Shown here one piece after another: positions 16,526 to 24,111 of a stretch of DNA of 64,000 bases. Origin of the DNA: Bradyrhizobium guangdongense (GTDB lineage: Bacteria; Pseudomonadota; Alphaproteobacteria; Rhizobiales; Xanthobacteraceae); assembly GCF_004114975.1 (NCBI RefSeq), contig NZ_CP030051.1, positions 5,580,001 to 5,644,000 of the forward strand. The letters run 5' to 3'. Made by a program: the position numbers and the translations under genes. The notes beneath the pieces are model-generated. The model saw only the letters and a list, made by a program, of their open reading frames with translations, did not search any database and had not been told where the DNA came from. Numbering within the stretch: position 1 is the stretch's first letter; every line of letters starts with the position of its first letter.

Positions 16526-17743
16526 TCAAGCCGCCCTGGACGGATGCGCCAGCGCGCGGCCGAACATCATGTCGGTACGGATCGCAGCCACCTTCTCGCG
16601 ATTGCGGATCAGCTCGAGATACCAGAGCGCATCGACGGTATCGCCGATCAGCACGGCCCCGGTGAGCCGGCCGTCGGCGATGACGAGCTTCTTGTAGGTG
16701 CCGCGCCTGCGATCGGTGAGAACGAGGCTCTCGCTGCCGTCGCCGCCCATGAAATCGCCGGCGGAGAACACGCTGACGCCGGACACCTTCAGGTTGGTCG
16801 AGACGATGCTGCCCTGATAGGCGGCGGGGCGGCCGGCAAGATGCCGCGCCAGCACGCGCGCCTGCTCATAGGCCGGCTCGACCAGCCCATAGCAGGTGCC
16901 GCGATGCTCGGCGCATTCGCCAATTGCGTAGATGTCGGGCGACGCCGTCTGCATCACGTCGTTGACGACGATGCCACGGTTGACGGCGATGCCGGCGTCC
17001 TTGGCAAGCGCCACGTTGGGTTTGATGCCGGCGGCGAAGATCACAGCGTCGGCCTCGATGCGGCTGCCGTCGGCGAGCTCGACGGCCTCGACATGATTGT
17101 CGCCGTGAATCCGGGCCGTCGAAGCATTGAGCAGGATCCGGATGCCCTTGCGCTCCACCAGTGTCTTGAGCAGGTCGGCGGCCGGCAGATCGAGCTGACG
17201 CTCCATCAGCCGGTCCATCAGATGCAGCAGCGTCACCGGCGCTCCGGCCTTGGCCAGCCCGTACGCCGCCTCGAGCCCGAGCAGACCGCCGCCGACCACG
17301 ACAACGCGCTTCCTGGCAGCAGCGAGCGTCAGCAGCAGGTCGACGTCGCGGCTGTCGCGAAAGGTGTGCACGCCTGCGAGATCGGCGCCCGGCAGGTTGA
17401 GCCGCAGCGGCGTCGATCCTGTGGCGAGCACGAGCTTGGAATATTCCACGCTCTCCTCGCCGTCGATCTTGAGCTCGCGGCGGCCGGTGTCGATCTCGGT
17501 GACGCGATAGCCATACCGAACCGTGACGCCGCGATGGCGCCACCAGTCCGCCGGCCGCAGCTCGATCTCGTGCGAGCCGGTCTCGCCGGCCAGCACGGAG
17601 GAGAGCAGCACTCTGTTGTAAGCGAGCCGAGGTTCATCGCCGATAACGGCAACCGCGTAGCGGCCGAGTGCGGTCTTGGCGAGTTCATCGACCAGACGCG
17701 CGGCCGCCATACCGTTACCGACGATGACGAGGGGCTCACTCAC
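16526..17743 (-). CDS. flp: FAD-dependent NAD(P)H oxidoreductase of the nitrate assimilation operon
   Basis: 405 residues starting at GTG (VSEPLVIVGNGMAAARLVDE) behind GGAG. FAD motif VIVGNGMAAARL at the N-terminus and NAD(P)H motif RVVVVGGGLLGLEAAYGLAK near residue 150; NRGIVVNDVMQTASPDIYAI and GECAEH match the second FAD segment of rubredoxin or nitrite-reductase type reductases. In the homologous Bradyrhizobium operon this protein is proposed to pass electrons to NasC and/or to the haemoglobin. The gene overlaps no neighbour; the haemoglobin stop is 11 bases upstream. Confidence 0.9.
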   Translation of the reverse strand: MSEPLVIVGNGMAAARLVDELAKTALGRYAVAVIGDEPRLAYNRVLLSSVLAGETGSHEIELRPADWWRHRGVTVRYGYRVTEIDTGRRELKIDGEESVEYSKLVLATGSTPLRLNLPGADLAGVHTFRDSRDVDLLLTLAAARKRVVVVGGGLLGLEAAYGLAKAGAPVTLLHLMDRLMERQLDLPAADLLKTLVERKGIRILLNASTARIHGDNHVEAVELADGSRIEADAVIFAAGIKPNVALAKDAGIAVNRGIVVNDVMQTASPDIYAIGECAEHRGTCYGLVEPAYEQARVLARHLAGRPAAYQGSIVSTNLKVSGVSVFSAGDFMGGDGSESLVLTDRRRGTYKKLVIADGRLTGAVLIGDTVDALWYLELIRNREKVAAIRTDMMFGRALAHPSRAA

Positions 17744-17753
17744 GAGACATCTC

Positions 17754-18182
17754 CTATTCGGCGGCCTGCGCCTGTGGGCCATAGGCCTCGGAAATCATGT
17801 AGCCGGACAGCACGCCATAGGCGTCGGTCCAGGCGGTGGCGAGTTCGGGTGTCCAGGCCTCGCCAAGGCCCTTCTCCAAGGTCCAGAGCAAGGTCGCGCC
17901 GACCACGGGATAGTGTTCGGCCTTGGCGCCGTAAGCGACGTGACGCTTGGCAAGCGCGGAGGCCGCGGGAAGAATCGTCTCGAGGTTCGACAGGCCGCTG
18001 ACCACGGCAGCGAGCATGCCCATCAGCTTCTTGCGCTGCTCGGTCATGTCCTGCGGAAACATCGCGCGCACGGACGGGGCGACCTCGAACAAGCGGTCGT
18101 AGAACAGCTGGGAGGCTGCTTCTGAAATCGGCGCGACCTTGGAAAAGCTCTGCTGCACGAGCGCGATCTGTTGAGGAGTCAT
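17754..18182 (-). CDS. bjgb: Single-domain bacterial haemoglobin
   Basis: 142 residues, all globin, with no reductase domain. Landmarks are LVQQSFSKVAPISEAASQLF, FYDRLFEVAPSVRAMFP, the proximal His in LAKRHVAYGAKAEHYPVVGA, and LLWTLEKGLGEAWTPELATA. In B. diazoefficiens the same operon position holds Bjgb, linked to nitric oxide detoxification during nitrate use. Here the flavoprotein gene begins 11 bases after its stop, so the globin and its probable reductase are made from the same message. Confidence 0.93.
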   Translation of the reverse strand: MTPQQIALVQQSFSKVAPISEAASQLFYDRLFEVAPSVRAMFPQDMTEQRKKLMGMLAAVVSGLSNLETILPAASALAKRHVAYGAKAEHYPVVGATLLWTLEKGLGEAWTPELATAWTDAYGVLSGYMISEAYGPQAQAAE

Positions 18183-18262
18183 GATGTTGTCCTGTCTGTT
18201 TCGGTCTGCCTTCGTCCGCGCCGTTGCGGAAAAGGTTCATGGGCCAAACGTCACCAGAGAGA

Positions 18263-18286
18263 CCTCTCCCCGCGTACGGGAAGAGG
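18263..18286. repeat. Strong intercistronic hairpin between narK and bjgb
   Basis: CCTCTCCCCG and CGGGAAGAGG pair over 10 bp (one G-U) around a CGTA loop. It lies in the 122-base gap between the narK stop and the bjgb start within one operon. No T-run follows, so message stability or differential expression is more likely than full termination. Confidence 0.75.
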
Positions 18287-18304
18287 CGATTTTCGTAACC
18301 TCGC

Positions 18305-19687
18305 TTACACCCGCGCTTCGGCGAGGCTTGGCGCGCCTTCACCCTGCGGGCTGCGACGCAGATAGAACCACCAGGTCATAGCGAGGCAGACGGCGTAGAA
18401 CGCGAGGAAGATGGCCAGCGCGAGCTGCGGACCGCCGGTCGCCGCGATCGACTTGCCGAAGCTGCTCGGGATCAGATAACCGCCGACGGCACCCACCGCG
18501 CCGATGAAGCCGACAGCCGCACCGCTCTCGATGCTCGCCGTCTTCAGCGCCAGCGCGCGCGCCGCGTCGCCCTTGCCGCGCACCTTGAACAGGTTTTCTT
18601 CGCGGAAGATCGAGGGGATCATGCGATAGGTCGATCCGTTGCCGATGCCCGTGGTCAGGAACAGGATCAGGAACATCGACAGGAAGCCGGTGAAATCCTT
18701 TTGCCCGACGAAGTAGAGGACGCCGATCGTGGCAGCCGCCATCGCGATGAAATTCCAGAAGGTGATGATGGACCCGCCGAGCTTGTCGGCGAGCCAGCCG
18801 CCGAAGGGTCGCGACAGCGAACCGACCAGCGGCCCGAGGAATGCGATCGAGATCGTCACCGTCGGAAACTGGGTCTTGATCAGCAGCGGAAACGCGGCGG
18901 AGTAGCCGATGAAGGAGCCGAACGTTCCGATGTAGATGAAGGCCATGATCCAGGTGTGCTTGCGCTTGACGATGGCAAGCTGGTTCTTGATCGACGCCTT
19001 CGCCGAGGTCAGGTTGTTCATGAAGAACATGGCGCCAAACACCGCGATCGCGATCGGCAATACCCACATCAGGCCGGCGTTCTGGAGATAGACGCCGCCG
19101 ACCGGCTCTGCCTGGAACAGGTTGATGACGGCGAGCGTCATCAGGATCGGCGTCAACAGTTGCACGCTCGAGACACCGATATTTCCGCCGGCGGCGTTGA
19201 GGCCGAGCGCCCACCCCTTCATCCGGTCAGGGAAGAAGAAGGAGATGTTGGTCATGCTGGAGGCGAAGTTGCCGCCGCCGAGGCCTGCGGTCGAAGCAAT
19301 CAGCAGCATCAGCCAGAACGGCGTGTCGGGCCGGCTCACGAAATAAGCGAGCGACAACGTCGGGATGAACAGAACGGCTGCGCTGAAAATGGTCCAGTTG
19401 CGGCCGCCGAACGTTGTTACAGCGAAGGTGTAGGGAAAGCGCATCAGGGCGCCGATCAATCCCGGCACCGCCACGAGTTGGAACAGTTCGTCGGTCGAGT
19501 AGTGGAAGCCCGCCTGCGGCAGCTTGGTCGCAACGATGCTCCAGATCAGCCAGACGGAGAAGCCGATGTGCTCGGCGACGATCGACCAGATCAGGTTGCG
19601 CCGGGCGACGTCCTTGCCGCCCCCATTCCAGAACGCCTCATCTTCGGGGCGCCAGTCAGAAATCCACGTCGGATTGCCTTCCTTCAT
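18305..19687 (-). CDS. narK: NarK-type nitrate/nitrite MFS transporter
   Basis: 460 residues with about 12 membrane segments. The NarK nitrate signatures are visible: STAGLGGGNFASSMTNISFF and the second motif in TTGIGNGSTYRMIPSIFREE. Conserved Arg residues in ALMRFPYTFAVT and in RMIPSIF match the substrate-binding positions of NarK. It is the first gene of narK-bjgb-flp-nasC and probably imports nitrate and exports nitrite. AAAGGGAC precedes the ATG. A structured leader and a sigma-54-like sequence lie upstream. Confidence 0.93.
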   Translation of the reverse strand: MKEGNPTWISDWRPEDEAFWNGGGKDVARRNLIWSIVAEHIGFSVWLIWSIVATKLPQAGFHYSTDELFQLVAVPGLIGALMRFPYTFAVTTFGGRNWTIFSAAVLFIPTLSLAYFVSRPDTPFWLMLLIASTAGLGGGNFASSMTNISFFFPDRMKGWALGLNAAGGNIGVSSVQLLTPILMTLAVINLFQAEPVGGVYLQNAGLMWVLPIAIAVFGAMFFMNNLTSAKASIKNQLAIVKRKHTWIMAFIYIGTFGSFIGYSAAFPLLIKTQFPTVTISIAFLGPLVGSLSRPFGGWLADKLGGSIITFWNFIAMAAATIGVLYFVGQKDFTGFLSMFLILFLTTGIGNGSTYRMIPSIFREENLFKVRGKGDAARALALKTASIESGAAVGFIGAVGAVGGYLIPSSFGKSIAATGGPQLALAIFLAFYAVCLAMTWWFYLRRSPQGEGAPSLAEARV

Positions 19688-19716
19688 TGGAAATAGTCCC
19701 TTTCGCTAGGAAGCGG

Positions 19717-19780
19717 GACACCGCCTCACGCGGAGGCGTAAAGCTGCACGCTCGGGGAAGCCCCCGTTTTCGGCGGTGTC
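19717..19780 (-). promoter_or_regulatory. narK leader with mutually exclusive stems (possible antitermination element)
   Basis: On the minus strand GACACCGCC (19772-19780) can pair with GGCGGTGTC (19717-19725), enclosing a smaller CGGGG-GCTT-CCCCG hairpin. The alternative stem CGCCTC/GAGGCG (19733-19738 with 19722-19727) uses the same GGCGG bases, so both cannot form at once. NasS-NasT antitermination in nitrate leaders is established in related bacteria; its action here is inferred. No clear T-run follows. Confidence 0.55.
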
Positions 19781-19832
19781 ACGATTTGAATGATTGCTCG
19801 GTGACGGCGTCGATGGCGTCGAAAGGCTTCAA

Positions 19833-19849
19833 TTCAAGCTCCATGCCAA
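19833..19849 (-). promoter_or_regulatory. Candidate sigma-54 promoter for narK
   Basis: On the minus strand TTGGCATGGAGCTTGAA resembles TTGGCACG-N4-TTGCW, with correct spacing but TTGAA in place of TTGCA at the -12 element. The start point would be about 19821, giving a leader of about 133 bases that contains the paired stems at 19717-19780. Confidence 0.4.
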
Positions 19850-19976
19850 ACCACGCTTCGCAGAAAATACGAACGTCCGCAGTGACTTACATCAATTGAT
19901 GAAAAAATGTTCACGCCCATAATTGCATCAAAAACTTGCTCGCCGCTCATTTCTTGAATGCCGATTCGCCTGTTGA

Positions 19977-19991
19977 TTGTGCGGCGCACAA
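19977..19991. promoter_or_regulatory. 15-bp palindrome between narK and the FNT gene
   Basis: TTGTGCG-G-CGCACAA is a perfect inverted repeat in the 687-base divergent intergenic region, 132 bp upstream of the sigma-54 element at 20123. Its location suits an activator site for either transcript. It does not match the NtrC consensus (TGCACC-N5-GGTGCA), so the protein is unknown. Apart from the listed elements the region 19688-20374 shows no convincing gene. Confidence 0.4.
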
Positions 19992-20122
19992 CTCTTGGGC
20001 AGGAGCCCGTTTTCGCGTCAGCTCGCCGCAGCGAGGGGTCAAATGCGACGTCTCGGAGGGGCTATCCGCTTCCGGCATTGGCAAATTCGGCGTCTGATAG
20101 GTGCCCGGCATGGCGCGATCGC

Positions 20123-20139
20123 TTGGCACATCCATTGCT
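20123..20139 (+). promoter_or_regulatory. Sigma-54 promoter upstream of the FNT gene
   Basis: TTGGCACATCCATTGCT matches TTGGCACG-N4-TTGCW at all but one defined position, with the required GG/GC spacing. The start point would be about 20150, leaving a leader of about 225 bases before the FNT start. Sigma-54 dependence fits NtrC-type nitrogen control. Confidence 0.75.
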
Positions 20140-20374
20140 TCCATCCTGCCTAGTCAACGATGACTGACAGTGAGCCGGAGCATCAAGCCACCGAGGCCAC
20201 TGGGAAGCCTGTTCGCTGGTCCGCCAAGGCGGTCATCGTGACGCTATCCCTTGCGCATGTCGGTGCCCCTCTTCGATCCGCGTCCACTCTCTCGGGCGCA
20301 AAGCTCACTGCCTGGCAGAGGCGTCGATCCGGCACGGGCCTGGTCGATCGTGCACATGAGCAAAGGAGCTGTTG

Positions 20375-21214
20375 ATGTCGTATCTCGCACCCTCGGAATT
20401 CGTCACCAAGATGGTGGACGCCGGCGAATCCAAGATCTTCATGTCCACCCGGGATACGGTCATCCGCGCCTACATGGCCGGCGCCATCCTGGCACTCGCG
20501 GCCTGGTTCGCCGTCACTATCAACGTCAACACCGGCCAGCCGATCATCGGCGCGCTGCTGTTTCCGGTAGGCTTCTCCATGCTCTATCTGCTGGGCTTCG
20601 ACCTGCTCACCGGCGTGTTCGTGCTCTCGCCGCTTGCGCTGATCGACAAGCGGCCGGGCGTGACGCTCGGCGGCGTGCTGCGCAACTGGGGCCTCGTCTT
20701 CGTCGGCAATTTCGGCGGCGCGCTCACCGTCGCCTTCATGATGGCGTTCGTCACGACCTTCGGCTTCACCCAGGACCCGGACAAGGTCGGGGCTGCGATC
20801 GGCAATATCGGCGAGGGCCGCACGCTGGGCTATGCGGCACATGGCGCCGCCGGCATGGCGACGCTGTTCATCCGCGGCATGCTGTGCAACTGGATGGTCT
20901 CGACCGGCGTCGTCGGCGCCATGATCTCGACCACCGTCCCCGGCAAGGTGATCGCGATGTGGATGCCGATCCTGGTGTTCTTCTACATGGTGTTCGAGCA
21001 TTCGGTCGTGAACATGTTCCTGTTCCCGTCCGGCCTGATGCTGCACGCCAGGTTCTCGATCCTCGACTATTTCATCTGGAACGAGATCCCGACCGTGCTG
21101 GGCAACCTGGTCGGCGGCCTCGCCTTCACCGGCCTCACACTCTACACGACGCACGTGTTGACCAAGCCGAAGCGGCAGCCGGCCGCCAATCCGTCGAGCC
21201 GCGCCGCGGCCTGA
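20375..21214 (+). CDS. Formate/nitrite transporter (FNT) family channel
   Basis: 279 residues with six predicted membrane helices. FNT hallmarks are GFSMLYLLGFDLLTGVFVLS, the GNFGGAL helix break, LFIRGMLCNWMVSTGV with a gating-type motif, and FEHSVVNMFLFPSGL with the central FEH-VVNM segment. Its place beside the nitrate operon suggests nitrite rather than formate. AAGGAG lies 6 bases before the ATG at 20375. It is driven from a strong sigma-54 element and ends in a strong terminator. Confidence 0.9.
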   Translation: MSYLAPSEFVTKMVDAGESKIFMSTRDTVIRAYMAGAILALAAWFAVTINVNTGQPIIGALLFPVGFSMLYLLGFDLLTGVFVLSPLALIDKRPGVTLGGVLRNWGLVFVGNFGGALTVAFMMAFVTTFGFTQDPDKVGAAIGNIGEGRTLGYAAHGAAGMATLFIRGMLCNWMVSTGVVGAMISTTVPGKVIAMWMPILVFFYMVFEHSVVNMFLFPSGLMLHARFSILDYFIWNEIPTVLGNLVGGLAFTGLTLYTTHVLTKPKRQPAANPSSRAAA

Positions 21215-21233
21215 TCGAATTGGTTTGAGCAAC

Positions 21234-21270
21234 AAGGGAGCTTTGCCTGATAAGGTAAGGCTCCCTTTCT
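21234..21270 (+). terminator. Terminator or attenuator between FNT and kinase genes
   Basis: AAGGGAGCTTTGCC and GGTAAGGCTCCCTT pair over 14 bp (two wobble pairs) around TGATAA, followed by TTTCT. The stem ends within 20 bases of the kinase start, so it may attenuate read-through into that gene. Confidence 0.85.
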
Positions 21271-21283
21271 GTTGGTGGCGAGG

Positions 21284-23017
21284 ATGGGTCGGGGCTTGCA
21301 AATCTCGATCGGGCAGCACTCCGACAAGGGGCGCAAGCCGGTCAACCAGGACTTTCACGGCGCGCTGATTCCGACGGAGCCGCTGTTGAGCCTGAAGGGA
21401 ATCGCCGTCGTCCTGGCCGACGGCATCTCGAGCAGCGCGGTGAGCCAGGAGGCGAGCGAGTCGGCGGTCAAGAGCTTCCTGACCGACTATTACTGTACTT
21501 CCGAATCCTGGACGGTGAAGCATTCGGCGCGGCGCGTGCTTGAAGCCACCAACTCGTGGCTCCATGCCGAAACGCGGCGCAGCCGGTACGCCTATGATCG
21601 CGACAAGGGCTACGTCTGCACTTTCACGGCCATGGTCATCAAGTCGACCATGGCCCACATCTTTCACGTCGGTGACTGCCGGATCTACCGCGTAGCCGGC
21701 AAGGCTCTCGAACAGCTGACCGATGACCATCGCACCATCGTCTCGTCGGAGCAGACCTATCTCGGTCGCGCGCTCGGGATCAACCCGCAGATCGAAATCG
21801 ACTACCAGGCTCTTCAGATCGAAAAGGGCGACATCTTCCTGCTGGCCACCGATGGCGCGTACGAGTTCGTCGATCAACGCTTCGTCACGGCCACACTCGA
21901 GGCCTGTGCCGGCGATCTCGACGGGGCGGCGAGGAGTATCGTCGAGGAGGCCTATCGGCGCGGCAGTGACGATAACATCACCGTCCAGATCCTGCGCATC
22001 GACGAGGTGCCACGGACTGGCTCATCGGAGATCTTTGGCAGTACCGCCGAGCTGCCGCTTCCGCCATTGCCGGAGCCCCGGGCGCTGTTCGACGGTTACC
22101 GCATCGTGCGCGAAGTGCATGCCTCTAGCCGCAGCCATATCTATCTGGCGGTCGACAGCGAGACCGACGAGATGGTCGCCCTGAAGATCCCCTCGATCGA
22201 TCTCCGCGACGAGCCCGCCTATTTGCAGCGCTTCCTGATGGAGGAGTGGATCGCGCGGCGGATCGACAGTCCGCACGTCCTGAAGCCGCGCTCGCGCTCC
22301 AAGCGGCGAAACTATCTCTACGTCGCGACCGAGTTCATCGAAGGGCAGACGCTGCGGCAATGGATGCTGGACCATCCGCGTCCCGACATCGAGACCGTGC
22401 GCGACATCGTGGACCAGATCGCGTCGGGCCTGCGCGCCTTCCATCGCATGGAGATGCTGCACCAGGATCTCAGGCCCGACAATATCCTGATCGACAAGAC
22501 CGGCACCGTGAAGATCATCGACTTTGGCGCGGTCAAGGTCGCCGGCGTGGCGGAAGCATCGCCCGATCCGGCCGACGCCGAAATCCTCGGGACGTTGCAG
22601 TACACCGCACCGGAATATTTCCTCGGCGAAGGCGGCTCCCCGCGCTCGGACATGTTTTCGCTGGCGGCCATTTGCTACCAGATGCTGACCGGAGAGTTGC
22701 CTTACGGCGCCCAGGTTGCCCGCATCAGGGGACGGTCGGACGCATGGAAGCTCCGGTATCGTCCGGCCAGCCACGACGACCGCGCCGTCCCCATCTGGAT
22801 CGACGGCGCGCTACGCAAGGCGCTGCATCCCGATCCCAACAAGCGGCACGAGGACCTGTCCGAATTCACTTACGAGCTCAGGACTCCGAATCCGGCCTAT
22901 TTCGCCACGCGGACCACGCCCCTGATCGAGCGCAATCCGCTGCTGTTCTGGAAGCTGACGACGGTGGTTCTGGCCTGCACCGTCGTCGCCTTGCTCGCCC
23001 TGCTGCATGCGCGTTAG
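21284..23017 (+). CDS. Bifunctional PP2C phosphatase - Ser/Thr kinase membrane protein
   Basis: 577 residues. Residues ~1-235 are a PP2C domain: GRKPVNQD, VLADGISS, VGDCRIYR, LATDGAYEF and RRGSDDNITVQ supply the metal-binding Asp residues. Residues ~265-540 are a protein kinase: ALKIP (Lys), HQDLRPDNILI (catalytic loop), IIDFGAVKV and LQYTAPEYF. A C-terminal anchor reads KLTTVVLACTVVALLALLHA, so the catalytic parts face the cytoplasm. Such fusions occur beside nitrate/nitrite genes in other proteobacteria, suggesting control of transport or assimilation. ATG at 21284 is chosen; a TTG at 21272 is possible but would abut the upstream hairpin. It converges on the dioxygenase gene. Confidence 0.9.
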   Translation: MGRGLQISIGQHSDKGRKPVNQDFHGALIPTEPLLSLKGIAVVLADGISSSAVSQEASESAVKSFLTDYYCTSESWTVKHSARRVLEATNSWLHAETRRSRYAYDRDKGYVCTFTAMVIKSTMAHIFHVGDCRIYRVAGKALEQLTDDHRTIVSSEQTYLGRALGINPQIEIDYQALQIEKGDIFLLATDGAYEFVDQRFVTATLEACAGDLDGAARSIVEEAYRRGSDDNITVQILRIDEVPRTGSSEIFGSTAELPLPPLPEPRALFDGYRIVREVHASSRSHIYLAVDSETDEMVALKIPSIDLRDEPAYLQRFLMEEWIARRIDSPHVLKPRSRSKRRNYLYVATEFIEGQTLRQWMLDHPRPDIETVRDIVDQIASGLRAFHRMEMLHQDLRPDNILIDKTGTVKIIDFGAVKVAGVAEASPDPADAEILGTLQYTAPEYFLGEGGSPRSDMFSLAAICYQMLTGELPYGAQVARIRGRSDAWKLRYRPASHDDRAVPIWIDGALRKALHPDPNKRHEDLSEFTYELRTPNPAYFATRTTPLIERNPLLFWKLTTVVLACTVVALLALLHAR

Positions 23018-23031
23018 CAGGGCTGGCCCGG

Positions 23032-23949
23032 TCAGGCCGGCTCTGCCGCCTTCGTCCCCAGCGGCTTGGGCGCGATGCCGCCGCCCGGCTTGAGGTGGAA
23101 TTCGTAAGTCATCAGATGCCACTTCCCGGTCGCCTTGGTGCCGTCGGGCATCTCGGCATCGGTGCGCGGCTCGACCTTGGCGATGAGGTCGTCCTTGACC
23201 CCGAACACCACGTCGGAATCGAGATATTTGTCGCCGTCCATGAAGACATGGGTGATCAGCGGCTCGTACCCCCTGGCGTTGACCAGGAAGTGCACATGCG
23301 CCGGACGCATCGGATGACGCCTGGTCTGCACGATCATCTCGCCGACGGGCCCGTCGGTCGGGATCGGATAGCTGCACGGCAGAATGGTGCGGAAGAAGAA
23401 GCGGCCATCGGCGTCGGTGATGAAGCGCGCCCGCGCCGAGGCGCCGACTTCGTCATAGTTCGCCTTCTGGGAATCGTAGAAGCCGTCGTCGTCGGCATGC
23501 CAGACGTCGATAGGAACATTGGCGAGCGGCTGGCCCTTGAGATCGGTGACGCGGCTCTGCACGAACATCCGCTCGCCAGTCAGGTTGTTCGGCGAGATGT
23601 CGGTGCCGTGGGCGGTTACCTTGTGCTCGCCGACATAGAACGGGCCCAGCACCGTGGTCTCGGTGGCGCCGTCGCGGTCGCGATGATTGACCGCGTCGAC
23701 CAGCATGGAGACGCCGAGCACGTCGGAGAGCAGGATGAACTCCTGCCTTGTATCGCTGCATTTCTGGCCGGTGCGGGTCAGGAAATCGATGGCGTATTCC
23801 CACTCCTCGAAGGTGAGACCGGTCTTGCTCACGTAATCGTGCAGCGACTTCACCAATTCCTGCAGCAGGAATTTCGCGCGGCGGTCAGGCGTGTTGTCGA
23901 AGCTTTTGACGACGGCTTCGGTAAGCTCGGTCTCGTTGAACTGGGTCAT
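23032..23949 (-). CDS. Intradiol ring-cleavage dioxygenase (hydroxyquinol/catechol 1,2-dioxygenase type)
   Basis: 305 residues. The non-haem Fe(III) ligands of this family can be placed: Tyr in HADDDGFYDSQK, Tyr in LPCSYPIPTDGPVG, and two His in RPAHVHFLVNA. The N-terminal ~100 residues form the helical dimer domain (LLQELVKSLHDYVSKTGLTF). LGPFYVGEHKVTAHGTDISP opens the catalytic domain. Length and the ILPCSYPIP segment fit hydroxyquinol 1,2-dioxygenases, but catechol or chlorocatechol cannot be excluded. No maleylacetate reductase or muconate cycloisomerase gene is adjacent. Confidence 0.87.
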   Translation of the reverse strand: MTQFNETELTEAVVKSFDNTPDRRAKFLLQELVKSLHDYVSKTGLTFEEWEYAIDFLTRTGQKCSDTRQEFILLSDVLGVSMLVDAVNHRDRDGATETTVLGPFYVGEHKVTAHGTDISPNNLTGERMFVQSRVTDLKGQPLANVPIDVWHADDDGFYDSQKANYDEVGASARARFITDADGRFFFRTILPCSYPIPTDGPVGEMIVQTRRHPMRPAHVHFLVNARGYEPLITHVFMDGDKYLDSDVVFGVKDDLIAKVEPRTDAEMPDGTKATGKWHLMTYEFHLKPGGGIAPKPLGTKAAEPA

Positions 23950-24111
23950 GGTGCGTTGCCCTTGTTTTTTCTCGTTGGCCCGTTGAGGCTCCTTGGAGGC
24001 GTTCCAGGCCGGAGCCTACACCATCGGGCGGGCTCGCGTTAAGCGCGACCCGCTTGGAAGAGGGGCGTCATTTCGGCTATCAACGTCGGACAAAACTGCC
24101 CGGAGGAACTG

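Noticed and set aside
19890..19901. CATCAATTGATG palindrome as an FNR/FixK site
   Set aside because: The half-sites are in the inverted order (ATCAA then TTGAT) with no spacer, unlike TTGAT-N4-ATCAA.
22246..24042. 598-codon plus-strand frame across the kinase and dioxygenase genes
   Set aside because: It shifts from a +1 shadow of the kinase to an antisense shadow of the dioxygenase; both real genes have full motifs.
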